Counted from the first letter of the stretch, positions 1-9,428 are shown. The stretch is 64,000 bases of DNA from JANYBT01 sp038211475 (GCA_038211475.1 JBBQVN010000002.1:27183-91182); one strand, 5' to 3'. Numbers and translations are program-made. The notes: a model not told the origin generated them from the letters alone.

Positions 1-815
1 GATGCCCCAACCTGATCCTTGGGCCCTAAAACATGGCTCACTCCCAATTGGCCGGAGGCTTGCCGGCTGTCGATGTAGCCGACAGGATTGCCCGTAAAAT
101 GCACCAGCGCGTACGAACCAACCACGGTCACAGCGGTGCGCGGAGAAAGATACTGATTCACGTTAGCCGAAACCAAACTGGTGATGCGTGGCACCTGCCC
201 CAGGGACGCCAACTGGCCCGACCCCAGAAAGTTGGAGCCTCCGCCAAACAAAGCGCTCCCTCCCAACCCGTACCCGCTGAGAGAAAAGCCTCCCACTCCG
301 CCGTAAGATCCGAACCCGAAAGATCCTTCCGGCAGGTAGCTGAAAATCTCACGCAAGGAAGCTTGCCCGGTTCGCCAAAGTGCGGTTTCCGATGCCGTCA
401 GGGCATGGATCTGCTTAACGCTGGCATTACGGCCGTAAAGCCCTATGCCACCGATGTAGTCCCCGGCTACGTCATACCGTTTCCAGACCCGCTGCAGGCT
501 GGCGCTTCCTAGCAGACGAGAAATCCCCTGCACATTGGCTGCTGCAGCGCCAAACGCATTCGAGTCCAGCGATTGCGACACATGCAGACCCGGCTGAAAA
601 AAACTGCGCGGGGTTAGAGCCGGCTCCAGCGCTGGCTCGTCCAACCCCGAAACTGGAGGATTGGGGGAAATGCGCAGCGTTCCGGTGTCTTGGGCGCTCG
701 CGGCCGGCGGCGTAATCACCGCCTCATCCTGCGCGGTGTCCACACTTTGCGCCCAGCCGGCGGCTCCAAGAACTGCGAGAGCCGTGATTTGCCGTAGTAC
801 AGATAGCATTTTCAT
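1..815 (-). CDS. Exported outer-membrane beta-barrel-like protein (3' end outside window)
   Basis: The reading frame is open from an ATG at 813-815 to the window edge (271 codons, no stop), so the C-terminus is missing. An AAGGAAG ribosome site lies just before the start. The first ~22 residues (MKMLSVLRQITALAVLGAAG followed by WAQS) form a Sec signal peptide. The body is rich in Gly, Ser and aromatic residues in alternating patterns (for example GSYGGVGGFSLSGYGLGG), as in outer-membrane barrel proteins. It begins 10 bases after the stop of the polysaccharide export gene, so the two form an operon. Proteins of this kind often accompany exosortase/EPS loci; a role in export or surface polysaccharide anchoring is an inference. 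The exact family is not recognised. Confidence 0.7.
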   Translation of the reverse strand, partial: MKMLSVLRQITALAVLGAAGWAQSVDTAQDEAVITPPAASAQDTGTLRISPNPPVSGLDEPALEPALTPRSFFQPGLHVSQSLDSNAFGAAAANVQGISRLLGSASLQRVWKRYDVAGDYIGGIGLYGRNASVKQIHALTASETALWRTGQASLREIFSYLPEGSFGFGSYGGVGGFSLSGYGLGGSALFGGGSNFLGSGQLASLGQVPRITSLVSANVNQYLSPRTAVTVVGSYALVHFTGNPVGYIDSRQASGQLGVSHVLGPKDQVGA

Positions 816-825
816 TGCATCTTCC

Positions 826-1503
826 TTACGGAACAACAATCGTGTCGCCGGGCTTCAAGACCAGATTCGAATCAACTCTTCCCCCTCTCAACACCGCCCG
901 ATAATTGACCGGGTATTTCTTCTGCTTTCCGCTCTCCGTCCGCAAAACATAAATGCCCTTGGTGTTCGCAAATTGCGTGAATCCGGCGCTCGCGAGCGCC
1001 TGCAACACGGTCATATTCGGCAACAGTGGCAGTGCCCCGGTATGCTGCACTTCACCCAGCACGTAAACCCGCTGGCTGTTCATTTGCGTCACTACCACGG
1101 TCACTCGAGGGTCTGCGATGTACTTCTTCAACTTTTCGGTTATGCCTTCGCCCAGTTGTTGGGGCGTCAGACCCGCGGCGTCCACATCGTTCAGTAGAGG
1201 CATCGAAATCTTACCGTCGGGGCGAACCGGCAGGGTTTCAGTCAAATCTGGTTCTTTCCAGACAGTGATGTGCAGCGTGTCATCTGCACCGATCACGTAG
1301 TCTGGTCCGACTGCTGCTTTCGGCGCTAAGTCCGCCTTTTCGGGAGGCACACTCAGGGGCTGCTCTTTTACCTTGTCAGCGTCGCCTTTGTCAGCGTCTT
1401 TTGTGGCATCGTTCTTGGCGTCGCTCTGGGCCCATGCACCCGGGATCGCCAGCGCCAAAGCGAGGACTCCTATTCGCCACCCGGCTTTACTCATTCGCTT
1501 CAT
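826..1503 (-). CDS. Polysaccharide export protein (Wza/GumB-like, SLBB domain)
   Basis: This 225-residue protein has a Sec signal peptide ending near WAQS (residue ~26) but no lipobox cysteine. It is therefore probably periplasmic or outer-membrane associated rather than a lipoprotein. A charged Asp/Lys-rich linker leads to a Poly_export domain (about 68-140, starting YVIGADDTLHITVWKEPDL). One SLBB domain follows (about 145-195, RVYVLGEVQHTGALPLLP). The short length with a single SLBB matches the exosortase/EPS-associated type rather than full Wza. The ATG at 1503 has AGGAG six bases upstream. It is transcribed away from the exosortase operon, and two TTCCGGAA boxes lie in its upstream region. 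Likely role: periplasmic adaptor or channel in exopolysaccharide export. Confidence 0.88.
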   Translation of the reverse strand: MKRMSKAGWRIGVLALALAIPGAWAQSDAKNDATKDADKGDADKVKEQPLSVPPEKADLAPKAAVGPDYVIGADDTLHITVWKEPDLTETLPVRPDGKISMPLLNDVDAAGLTPQQLGEGITEKLKKYIADPRVTVVVTQMNSQRVYVLGEVQHTGALPLLPNMTVLQALASAGFTQFANTKGIYVLRTESGKQKKYPVNYRAVLRGGRVDSNLVLKPGDTIVVP

Positions 1504-1538
1504 CGAATCTCCTGTTTCAAAACGCTTTGGCTAAATAT

Positions 1539-1585
1539 TCCCATTTCCGGAATCTTCCAAAGTCTCACTCCCATTTCCGGAATCT
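1539..1585. promoter_or_regulatory. Two direct TCCCATTTCCGGAATCT boxes upstream of the export operon
   Basis: A 17-base sequence is repeated exactly at 1539-1555 and 1569-1585, 30 bases apart (about three helical turns). Each copy contains the palindrome TTCCGGAA. The boxes sit 36-82 bases upstream of the export gene start codon. That spacing and symmetry fit a pair of operator sites for a dimeric regulator. The regulator is unknown. Confidence 0.45.
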
Positions 1586-2174
1586 CTACGGTCTCGCTGT
1601 TGCACCGGCGTTTCCCGCCCGCCTGCACCACTCGAATTGTGCGCCATGCCACCCTGACATTCAATTGCTAGGCAGGTTCCCGTGGCACTGGAAATTAGCC
1701 ACTCGATTGGATTTGACCATTCATTCCAATCACTTAGCTCCCTTAGACTCGGGATTTCCAAGACTGCCGGAGAAGCGCCAAGCCTGCTCCCAGACTCTCT
1801 CTCGGATTTTATCAGCTTTGTTCTAATAGTCCCATGAAATTACAGAGTCTTGGCTAAACCCCGGGCCAACAACTTTGTTGCGGTTGATCTGTCCTGACGC
1901 CTTTGCAGATGAGATCCTACCTGTCGGCGATGCGCGCAAGCGAAAAGACTGAAGCTTCTATTTGCTCCGACAAAAATACCTTCTTGCTGATGCGGACCGC
2001 CGAGAACGGCCAACTCGATTCTCACCTTTTACGTTTTTAAGACTGCTCCCCCCTTGCCCGGTGAGCAACCCAGCGCTCGATTTCGAACCAACCTAACCAG
2101 CCATTACATAACTTCCGCAGCGAACAATAATCCGAAACGGCATTGCGCGACCCGCACGCCATCCCTTATCCTGC
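1586..2174. other. Divergent intergenic region between export operon and exosortase operon
   Basis: No convincing gene is seen. Short open frames here have no ribosome site and no recognisable protein. The stretch presumably holds the promoters of both divergent operons, but no clear sigma-70 or sigma-54 element stands out. Confidence 0.4.
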
Positions 2175-3071
2175 ATGATAGAAGGACAGGCTCGGCCCAT
2201 ATTGGAAGCAAGCTTAGACGTCCCTGTGTTCCCGCAGCGGGTGCATTGGATCCCCAGCTTGGGGATTCCTCTGCTTACGGTTTGGCTCTACTCTTCGATC
2301 CTGTGGCGCCTGGCCGCGCAGTGGTACCACGACCCGAATTTTTCCCACGGATTTCTGGTGCCAATTTTTGCCGGATTCGTGCTCTACCAGGAACGCTCCC
2401 ACTGGCAGAGCATCCCACCTAAGCCCGCGTGGTCTGGCCTGGCGGTTCTCGCCTTCGGCCTTTGCGTCTTGGTAATCGGGGTTTTGGGTTCCGAACTTTT
2501 CCTCTCCCGCTCTTCCCTTCTCATCGTAATCGCCGGGCTGGTCGTACTTTTTCTGGGATGGCCAGTGATGCGCGCCGTCCTGTTCCCTTGGGCCTTACTA
2601 GTGCTGATGATCCCGATTCCCGCGATTATTTTCAACCAGATTACTTTCCCTTTGCAGTTACTGGCGTCTAACATCTCCTCCACCGCCCTCCCCTTGCTGG
2701 GCGTCCCCGTGCTACGGGAAGGCAACGTCATCATCTTGCCCGCCATGGCGCTCGAGGTGGCCGAGGCCTGCAGCGGTATCCGCTCGTTGCTCTCATTGGT
2801 GACACTGGCAGTAATGTATGGATATTTGATGGAGACCCGCCTTTGGATTCGCGTCGTCCTGGTGTTGAGCGCCATCCCCATCGCGGTCGCCGCCAATAGT
2901 ATTCGTATCCTCGGCACCGGCCTACTGGTGCAGTATTGGGACCCCGACAAAGCCTTAGGATTTTTCCACGCTTTCTCGGGATGGTTGATTTTTGTGGTCT
3001 CGCTCGCGATGCTGTTTGCCATTCACAAGATTTTGGAAAAATCCGCGGCTCGCCACCGGAGAATTCCGTGA
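2175..3071 (+). CDS. xrt: Exosortase (Xrt family membrane transpeptidase)
   Basis: This 298-residue polytopic inner-membrane protein of the EpsH/exosortase family has roughly eight hydrophobic segments. The catalytic triad is visible: Cys199 in EVAEACSGIRSLL, Arg244 in NSIRILGTG and His265 in FFHAFSGWLIF. Exosortases cleave PEP-CTERM-type sorting signals and are tied to exopolysaccharide production. The gene overlaps the next one (EpsI) by GTGA, so they are translationally coupled. The ribosome site before ATG 2175 is weak. No PEP-CTERM substrate was noticed in this window, so substrates are presumably elsewhere. The subtype is not assigned. Confidence 0.92.
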   Translation: MIEGQARPILEASLDVPVFPQRVHWIPSLGIPLLTVWLYSSILWRLAAQWYHDPNFSHGFLVPIFAGFVLYQERSHWQSIPPKPAWSGLAVLAFGLCVLVIGVLGSELFLSRSSLLIVIAGLVVLFLGWPVMRAVLFPWALLVLMIPIPAIIFNQITFPLQLLASNISSTALPLLGVPVLREGNVIILPAMALEVAEACSGIRSLLSLVTLAVMYGYLMETRLWIRVVLVLSAIPIAVAANSIRILGTGLLVQYWDPDKALGFFHAFSGWLIFVVSLAMLFAIHKILEKSAARHRRIP

Positions 3072-3718
3072 GCCGCCCTTCCTCGCGGCTACTCATTGCC
3101 GCTATGCTGCTGGCTGCCACCGCGCTGTTCCTGCAGACTCGGGGACACCGCGAAATCATTGCCTCGCACGCTCCCCTGGCTACGTTCCCCCTGCAACTAG
3201 GTGATTGGAGCGGCGTGAATGTCTCGTTGTCTCAGGACGTCCTCGACGTGTTGGGCCCCGGCGATTTCCTGCTGCGCATCTATCGCGATCCCGCTCTACC
3301 GCAACCGGACGTCGACCTTTTCCTCGCCTACTTCCGCAGTCAGCGCGCGGGCGATACCATCCACTCGCCGAAAAACTGTCTGCCCGGCGCAGGCTGGCTG
3401 CCGGTCGAGTCCCGTCGCATCGCCATCGCCTTGCCCGGGCTTCCCGAGTTTCCGGTCAATCGCTATGTCATCGCCAAGGGATCGCAGAAACAACTGGTGC
3501 TCTACTGGTATTGGGCGCATGGCCGTGGCATCGCCAGCGAGTATTGGGCCAAGTACTACCTGATCGCCGATTCCATCCGCATGAATCGCAGCGACGGAGC
3601 TCTGGTTCGGGTCACCACCTCTTTGCGCGACGGCGAGTCTGCCGACCAAGCCCAGGCTCGACTACTTTCGTTTGCTGCAACTTTCAGCCCCAGGCTGAAT
3701 GAGTTCATTCCCCAATAG
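3068..3718 (+). CDS. epsI: EpsI-family exosortase-associated protein
   Basis: The frame is open further upstream, but the GTG at 3068-3070 overlapping the exosortase stop (GTGA) is the natural start. It gives 216 residues beginning VSRPSSRLLIAAMLLAATAL, an N-terminal membrane anchor. The EpsI-family signature is present: HSPKNCLPGAGW, with the conserved His and Cys, then the YWYWAHGRGIASEYWAKYY region. EpsI proteins are encoded beside or fused to exosortases and are thought to act on exopolysaccharide or its assembly outside the membrane. The biochemical role is unproven. Confidence 0.88.
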   Translation: MSRPSSRLLIAAMLLAATALFLQTRGHREIIASHAPLATFPLQLGDWSGVNVSLSQDVLDVLGPGDFLLRIYRDPALPQPDVDLFLAYFRSQRAGDTIHSPKNCLPGAGWLPVESRRIAIALPGLPEFPVNRYVIAKGSQKQLVLYWYWAHGRGIASEYWAKYYLIADSIRMNRSDGALVRVTTSLRDGESADQAQARLLSFAATFSPRLNEFIPQ

Positions 3719-3724
3719 CCACCG

Positions 3725-5296
3725 TCATGCGTGGAACTCAACCCGGTCGCCGGCCGCGTCTCGCTGCGTGGTCATAATCGCTTCAGCCATAGCCCCGATC
3801 AGGTCCGTCGCCACCAGACTCTTCTCTCCCACCCGGTTGCAGGCAATGTCCCCCGCCAGCCCATGAAGATAGACAGCCAGTACCGTAGCGTCGAACGTCC
3901 GGTCGCGGAACTGGGCCATGCAACCTGCAATCATCCCCGTAAGAACGTCCCCTGTACCTCCCGTTGCCATCCCCGCATTGCCGGTTGGATTCACCCAAGC
4001 TTCGCCTTCGGAAGAAACGATCAGAGTACGATGTCCCTTCAACACCACAATGCAGTGGTGCTTCGCCGCAAACGCTCGCGCAACCCGCAAGCGGTCTGAT
4101 TGAACTTCGGCGATCGTGCAATTCAGCAGGCGGGCCATCTCTCCCGGGTGGGGCGTGATCACCAGCAACCGGCCCTCGCCGGTAAGTTTTTCCGGATCTT
4201 CCGCAAACGCATTCAGCCCATCCGCGTCCAGCACCATCGGAGTCTTAGTGCGCGCGAGCAACGTACGAACCAATTGCGTGGTTTCGGGATGCCGAGAAAT
4301 CCCGGGGCCAACCGCAAGCACCGTTTTGGCCTCGATGATCCTCTCGATCCCGCCGTACTCGAGCCCGCGCAGGGAAAGGGTGCCTATCTCGGTTTCTTCA
4401 AGCGGTTCTGTCATCAGCTCGGGATGAAACCCCGCCACGGTCGGTTGAACTGACTTGGGAGTAGCCACGGTCGCCAGACCCGCTCCCGCTCGTAATGCGG
4501 CGAACCCTGCCATGGCGGCTGCGCCCGCCTTGCCCACAGCTCCGCCGATGACCAGCACGTGACCGTAGCTTCCTTTGTTCGCTTCCCTGGCCCGCGGCGC
4601 CAGAAACGGACTCATGTCCTGCGGCGTCGTCACCGACAGTCGCAGCAACGACACCACGGCTTCCGCAGGCGAGCCAATCGCAGCAACTATCGTGTGACCA
4701 GAGGTCAGCGATCCGAAAAGATGCACCGGCCGTGGCGCCGTAAAAGTGACGATAGCGTCAGCACGCATGGGCCCGCTCAGCTCGCTCGTCGCATCGGCCT
4801 CTGCACCGGATGGAATGTCAACGGCCACGACCAAGCCGGATCCCGCGTTGACTGCGGCAATCAACTCCTCATACAGTCCAGTCGCCGGAGCCTTAAATCC
4901 CGTCCCCAAAACCGCATCCAGCACTAAGTCAGCCCGCAACAGGCGTTGCACCGCATCGCCCTGCAATTCCGCCGAGGTTCGAACCAACTGAGGCGCGATG
5001 GGTAGACGGTGCAGCATCTCCGCCGCGTCTCCGCGCACCTCGCCCGGCTCGGCCAGCAGCACCACACTCACTTCCCGGCCCGCCTGATGCAAAATGCGGG
5101 CGGCTACAAAACCATCGCCCCCATTGTTTCCCTTGCCGCATAAAACCGTGATGGTTCGCGCCGAACCATAGTGAGATAAAACGAAGTCGGCCACCGCCGC
5201 GCCCGCATGCTCCATCAGTTCCAGCGAAGGTATCCCAAAGCGTTGGGTCGTGGCTCTGTCGATTTCCCGCATCTCCTCGGCACTGACAATTTTCAT
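3725..5296 (-). CDS. nnr: Bifunctional NAD(P)H-hydrate epimerase / ADP-dependent NAD(P)HX dehydratase
   Basis: The frame is open to 5377, but the ATG at 5294-5296 (MKIVSAEEMREIDRATTQRF) matches the family start, and the longer form would run through the terminator at 5371-5407. The result is a 523-residue two-domain protein. Residues 1-210 are the YjeF_N epimerase (VLCGKGNNGGDGFVAARIL). Residues ~235-520 are the dehydratase (GSYGHVLVIGGAVGKAGAAA, then NAGMATGGTGDVLTGMIAG near the catalytic Asp). It repairs hydrated NADH/NADPH in the cytoplasm. It converges with the exosortase operon, only 6 bases from EpsI. Confidence 0.95.
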   Translation of the reverse strand: MKIVSAEEMREIDRATTQRFGIPSLELMEHAGAAVADFVLSHYGSARTITVLCGKGNNGGDGFVAARILHQAGREVSVVLLAEPGEVRGDAAEMLHRLPIAPQLVRTSAELQGDAVQRLLRADLVLDAVLGTGFKAPATGLYEELIAAVNAGSGLVVAVDIPSGAEADATSELSGPMRADAIVTFTAPRPVHLFGSLTSGHTIVAAIGSPAEAVVSLLRLSVTTPQDMSPFLAPRAREANKGSYGHVLVIGGAVGKAGAAAMAGFAALRAGAGLATVATPKSVQPTVAGFHPELMTEPLEETEIGTLSLRGLEYGGIERIIEAKTVLAVGPGISRHPETTQLVRTLLARTKTPMVLDADGLNAFAEDPEKLTGEGRLLVITPHPGEMARLLNCTIAEVQSDRLRVARAFAAKHHCIVVLKGHRTLIVSSEGEAWVNPTGNAGMATGGTGDVLTGMIAGCMAQFRDRTFDATVLAVYLHGLAGDIACNRVGEKSLVATDLIGAMAEAIMTTQRDAAGDRVEFHA

Positions 5297-5370
5297 GGCT
5301 TGCTCAGAGACACTTATTACAGCGCTTGAATCGAATCCGCAAATGGAGTCACACTCTGCCTTCCCCGCTG

Positions 5371-5407
5371 CAAACAAAACGCCATCCGATTACTTCGGAC
5401 GGCGTTT
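5371..5407 (-). terminator. Rho-independent terminator after the amino-acid permease operon
   Basis: Arms of 13 bases at 5377-5389 and 5395-5407 pair with a 5-base loop; one pair is a G-U wobble on the minus strand. On that strand the stem ends in GGCGTTTTGTTTG, a U-rich tail. It lies 33 bases after the permease stop at 5440 and before nnr. Confidence 0.8.
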
Positions 5408-5439
5408 CGTACTACGGTGGTACTGAAATTCCGCCGCGC

Positions 5440-7035
5440 TTATTTCGACCCCCGGAGCATTGCCTGCACCTTGCTGTTCTTTTGGCCATAGGTGAAATAG
5501 ACCACCAATCCAATCGCCAGCCAGATGATCAGTCGAGCCCAATTCACCCAGCCCAGCTTCAGCATCATGTAGCCATTGAAGACTATGCCGAGGATTGGAA
5601 CCAGCGGAACCCACGGCGTCCGGAAGGGGCGCGCCTGGCCGGGATTGGTGCGGCGCAAGACCAGAATCGCAATGCAAACGATAACGAAAGCCAGCAGCGT
5701 CCCGATGTTTACCATCTTGCCGATGTCGTCAATCGGCGTCACGCTGCCCACCACCGCCGCCAAAAATCCAACCAGGATGGTGTTCTTCCATGGAGTGCGA
5801 AACCTGGGATGAATCGCGGCAAAAAATTTCTTCGGCAGCAGTCCATCGTTGGCCATCGAGTAGAGCACTCGAGTTTGGCCCAGCAGCATCACCAACATCA
5901 CGCTGGTCAATCCCGCTAGCGCTCCGATGGTAATGATGTGGGATGCGCCGACCAAGCCGCGATCCATAAACGCCCGGGCGATGGGGGCTTCAATATTGAT
6001 TTCGCGCCACGGCACCATGCCCGTCAGAATCGCCGCCACCGCTATATAAAGAGTCGTACAGATCACCAGCGATGCGATGATCCCAATCGGCAGGTCGCGC
6101 TGCGGATTCTTGGCCTCTTGCGCGGTCGTGGAGACTGCGTCAAACCCAATGTAAGCGAAGAAGATGTAGGCCGCCCCCGCCCCAATCCCCGAAAAGCCGA
6201 ACGGCGCGAACGAATGCCAATCCGATCCCCAGTTGCTATGCGCCACGTACTTGAATCCCAAGCCAATCACAAACAGCACCACCGCCACCTTGATGCAAAC
6301 GATGGTCGCGTTGAAGCGCGCGCTCTCTTTGATCCCGATGACCAAAATCGCGGTGATCGCCAGCGCGATCAAGAAAGCTGGCAGGTTAAATCCAATTTCC
6401 ACGCCAAAAACCGTGGGGGCCGACAGCAAGCTGTGCGCCCGCTGCACCAGTTCGGGCGACTGCGCGCCCATAATGTCCGTAACTTTGGTGAGGAAGGCTT
6501 GCGTGCCCGGTACTAGCGTGGAATCCGACGCCACCGCCATCTGGCGCGCAATGGTGCTCTCTGCCGTACGCAGCGCGGTCCAGTGGTCATACGCCAGCCA
6601 CAGCGGCATCTTGATGTGCAGAATGTCCAGCAACTCGATAAAGTGGTTCGACCAGCCCGACGATACCGTGCTGGCGCCCATCGCATATTCCAGCGTCAAA
6701 TCCCAGCCGATGATCCAGGCAAAGATTTCGCCCAGCGTGGCGTAAGCGTAGGTGTAAGCGCTGCCTGCCAGCGGAATCATGGCCGCAAATTCGGCGTAGC
6801 ACAGTCCGGCGAACGCGCACCCCATGCCCGACAGCACGAACGACAGCATCAGGCCTGGGCCCGCATAATGCGCTCCCAGTCCCGATAACACAAAAATTCC
6901 TGCGCCGATGATCGCGCCCACTCCCAGCGCCGTTAACTGGAACACTCCCAGCGTGCGCTTCAGGCTGTGTTCGCCCGTTTCGCCTGCTTCCGATAGAAGC
7001 AGTGCCAACGGCTTTTTCGCCAAAAGATCTGCCAT
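5440..7035 (-). CDS. APC-family amino-acid permease (cationic amino-acid transporter type)
   Basis: A 531-residue inner-membrane transporter with about 12-14 hydrophobic helices. The first helix carries the APC unwound motif GVGAIIGAGIFVLSG, and the AEFAAMIPLAGSAYTYAYA segment is typical of CAT/YfnA-like permeases. It has a long periplasmic or loop insert (about residues 150-210) between helices. The start ATG at 7035 is preceded by GGGGAG. It lies 18 bases downstream of a second APC permease, so both form an operon ending at the terminator at 5371. Substrate specificity cannot be read from sequence; a basic or broad amino-acid substrate is an inference. Confidence 0.88.
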   Translation of the reverse strand: MADLLAKKPLALLLSEAGETGEHSLKRTLGVFQLTALGVGAIIGAGIFVLSGLGAHYAGPGLMLSFVLSGMGCAFAGLCYAEFAAMIPLAGSAYTYAYATLGEIFAWIIGWDLTLEYAMGASTVSSGWSNHFIELLDILHIKMPLWLAYDHWTALRTAESTIARQMAVASDSTLVPGTQAFLTKVTDIMGAQSPELVQRAHSLLSAPTVFGVEIGFNLPAFLIALAITAILVIGIKESARFNATIVCIKVAVVLFVIGLGFKYVAHSNWGSDWHSFAPFGFSGIGAGAAYIFFAYIGFDAVSTTAQEAKNPQRDLPIGIIASLVICTTLYIAVAAILTGMVPWREINIEAPIARAFMDRGLVGASHIITIGALAGLTSVMLVMLLGQTRVLYSMANDGLLPKKFFAAIHPRFRTPWKNTILVGFLAAVVGSVTPIDDIGKMVNIGTLLAFVIVCIAILVLRRTNPGQARPFRTPWVPLVPILGIVFNGYMMLKLGWVNWARLIIWLAIGLVVYFTYGQKNSKVQAMLRGSK

Positions 7036-7053
7036 ACGTCTCGCTCCCCTTAT

Positions 7054-8604
7054 CTATTCCATCGCTGCGTTCGATCGTTTCGACCACAAGAAATATACCG
7101 GGATGCCCAACAGCACGATCATCAACCCCGGCCAAGTGTACTGCGGTTTGTAGCGCAATAGTACGACATCAATAAACAAAGCCACCAAAATGTAAACCGC
7201 CGGCAACACCGGGTACCCGATCGCGCGATACGGGCGCTCGGCATCCGGCCTCGTAAATCGCAGCACAAACAAGCCGCCAATCGTCAAAATGTAAAACACC
7301 AGCACCGCGAAAATAATGTAGTCCAGCAACTGCCCGTAACTCCCAGAGAGGCAAAGAATGCAGGTCCACACCATCTGCACCATCAGCGATACCGCCGGAG
7401 TCTTGTACTTGGGATGCAATTTCGACACACTGCGAAAAAATAAACCGTCCTTTGCCATGGCGTAGTAAACCCGCGCCCCCGACAGGATCAAGCCGTTATC
7501 GCAACCGAAGGCGGAGATCATAATGGCAATGGCCATCAGTGCTCCTCCCCCCGTCCCCAGCATCTTCAGCATGACCGCGGTCCCCACTCGATCTTCCGCC
7601 GCAAATTGAATGCCCCGGTCGAGAATGGTGGCCCCGCCGGCGCTTCCCCACAGCGGCAGCACGCTCAAGTAAATGAAGTTGCATGCAATGTAGAGAGCGA
7701 TCACGATGCCCGTACCCATCGCCAGAGACAACGGCAGGTTGCGGCTGGGGTTCTTTACCTCACCCGCGGTAAACGTCACGTTGTTCCAGGCGTCGGCGGA
7801 AAACAGCGACCCCACCTGCGCCACCGCCAGAATCGTGAGCGTCCCCACCATCACCGTCGGTCCGCCTACTCCCACTTGCACCGCATGTTGCGCGCTCAGT
7901 CCAGCGTTGTGCCAGAAGTTCCCCTGGAAGTTCGCCGCCAGCGCTTGCGCATTCCGGCCGATGAACAGTCCCAACAGCACCAGGCCAAACAGCGCGGAGG
8001 CCTTGGCCACCGTGAACACGTTCTGGATCATCGCCCCGGTTTTCAATCCGAAGATGTTGACTACCGAAAGAAACACAACAATGACGATCGCCACCAGGTT
8101 CTGCGAGTTCAGGCCCACGTCCATGTTGCCCAACACCATCGGTCCAATCTGGATGGGCGGCACTTTCCAAATGTGGACGATCCAATTAGTGGACGATACC
8201 GAAGGAACAAAAATACCTAGAAACTTCCCGAACGCCACGCCTACCGCTGCGATGGTTCCGGTCTGAATCACCAGAAAGAGTGTCCAGCCGTAGAGAAATC
8301 CCCAGAGTGGACCCAGAGACTCGCGCAGATAAACGTATTGGCCGCCGGCGCGGGGCATCATGGCAGCCAGTTCCCCGTAGCTCAGTGCGCCCACAATCGT
8401 CAGAAATCCAGTCACCAGCCACGCGCCGATCAACAGCGCCGGCGAATTGGTCTCGCGGGAAATCTCCGCCGACACGATGAAAATGCCCGACCCGATCATC
8501 GAGCCGATCACCAGCATGGTCGAACTGGTCAGGCCCAGGCCTTTGACCAGTTCCTTGTCCTGTTGAGTGTGGCGGTTCCAATCGCTGGCCGGGGTGGCCG
8601 GCAC
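7054..8604 (-). CDS. APC-family amino-acid permease (LAT/SteT-like)
   Basis: This 516-residue polytopic permease has the motif STMLVIGSMIGSGIFIVSAE in helix 1 and ALSYGELAAMMPRAGGQYVY in helix 2. It resembles the SteT serine/threonine-exchanger and L-type groups. The given start is a GTG at 8602-8604. However, AGGAGG at 8630-8635 is spaced four bases from an in-frame CTG at 8623-8625 (LSKEKHPVPATP), which may be the real start. First gene of a two-permease operon. Exact substrate unknown. Confidence 0.87.
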   Translation of the reverse strand: MPATPASDWNRHTQQDKELVKGLGLTSSTMLVIGSMIGSGIFIVSAEISRETNSPALLIGAWLVTGFLTIVGALSYGELAAMMPRAGGQYVYLRESLGPLWGFLYGWTLFLVIQTGTIAAVGVAFGKFLGIFVPSVSSTNWIVHIWKVPPIQIGPMVLGNMDVGLNSQNLVAIVIVVFLSVVNIFGLKTGAMIQNVFTVAKASALFGLVLLGLFIGRNAQALAANFQGNFWHNAGLSAQHAVQVGVGGPTVMVGTLTILAVAQVGSLFSADAWNNVTFTAGEVKNPSRNLPLSLAMGTGIVIALYIACNFIYLSVLPLWGSAGGATILDRGIQFAAEDRVGTAVMLKMLGTGGGALMAIAIMISAFGCDNGLILSGARVYYAMAKDGLFFRSVSKLHPKYKTPAVSLMVQMVWTCILCLSGSYGQLLDYIIFAVLVFYILTIGGLFVLRFTRPDAERPYRAIGYPVLPAVYILVALFIDVVLLRYKPQYTWPGLMIVLLGIPVYFLWSKRSNAAME

Positions 8605-8718
8605 GGGATGCTTTTCCTTGCTCAGAGCGCCTCCTAACTCTTCGGTTCCAGAAACTTACCCGCAGTCCCGCATTTCTTCTGGGATTCCACAAACTCTATC
8701 TGAGTTTTCCAGCGCGGT

Positions 8719-9324
8719 CTAGAACAAGCGCAGGAACTCTTCCGCTGCTTGCCGCGGATCGTGCAGCAAATCAGCAATCACCGCCACCGCATCCGCCCCG
8801 GCTTCAACCACCGACCGCGCATTCGCTCGTGTAATTCCGCCGATACCCACCAGCGGTTTGCCGGTGAGCGCGCGGGCGCGTCGCACTCCTTCCAGGCCGA
8901 CCACCGGATCTGGGCGATCTTTGCTTCCCGTCGCAAACACTGGCCCGATCGCCACGTAGTCCGCAGAGGTCTGCTCTGCCTTCGCCATTTGTTCCGGGTT
9001 ATGCGTCGAGACTCCCAGCCACAAGCCCGGTCCGATCAGACTGCGCACGCTGGCGGGCGACAAATCCTCCTGCCCCACGTGCACTCCGTCGAATCGCGCC
9101 GCCAGACACAAGTCCGCCCGGTCGTTCATGATGAGTTGGACGCGCGATCCGAGCAGGCGTCTCAGATCCAGCGCATGGTCCAGCATTTGACGGGCATTGC
9201 CAGATTTGTTGCGGTACTGCAGCAGGGTAACGCCGCCAGCAGCCAACTCCTCGCATGCGGTAAACATTGCGCTCGCATCCGCGAACCGGCTAGTGTCCAA
9301 GATAGCGTAAAGGCGAGGCAGCAT
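8719..9324 (-). CDS. thiE: Thiamine-phosphate synthase
   Basis: A 201-residue TIM-barrel enzyme of normal length. Family motifs seen are VTLLQYRNK, LIMNDRADLCLAARFDGVHVGQEDL, GVSTHNPEQ, DYVAIGPVFATGSK and PLVGIGGI. It couples the hydroxymethylpyrimidine diphosphate and thiazole phosphate moieties to make thiamine monophosphate. It stands alone here; no other thiamine genes and no TPP riboswitch were seen upstream. Confidence 0.95.
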   Translation of the reverse strand: MLPRLYAILDTSRFADASAMFTACEELAAGGVTLLQYRNKSGNARQMLDHALDLRRLLGSRVQLIMNDRADLCLAARFDGVHVGQEDLSPASVRSLIGPGLWLGVSTHNPEQMAKAEQTSADYVAIGPVFATGSKDRPDPVVGLEGVRRARALTGKPLVGIGGITRANARSVVEAGADAVAVIADLLHDPRQAAEEFLRLF

Positions 9325-9428
9325 TGGTGGTTGCTAGTTTACGTGATTACAGAAAATCCGATAAATAGGTCAGATGGTGGCTGATCTCTTCTAGAAAAAT
9401 CTTGTTCGGTTGAGTCGTCATCCGGCAT

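Noticed and set aside
1531..1761. 76-codon minus ORF upstream of the export gene
   Set aside because: It covers the repeated TTCCGGAA boxes, has no ribosome site and no protein-like pattern.
9325..9428. Possible TPP riboswitch before thiE
   Set aside because: No CTGAGA-type core or P1/P3 stems are visible upstream of thiE.
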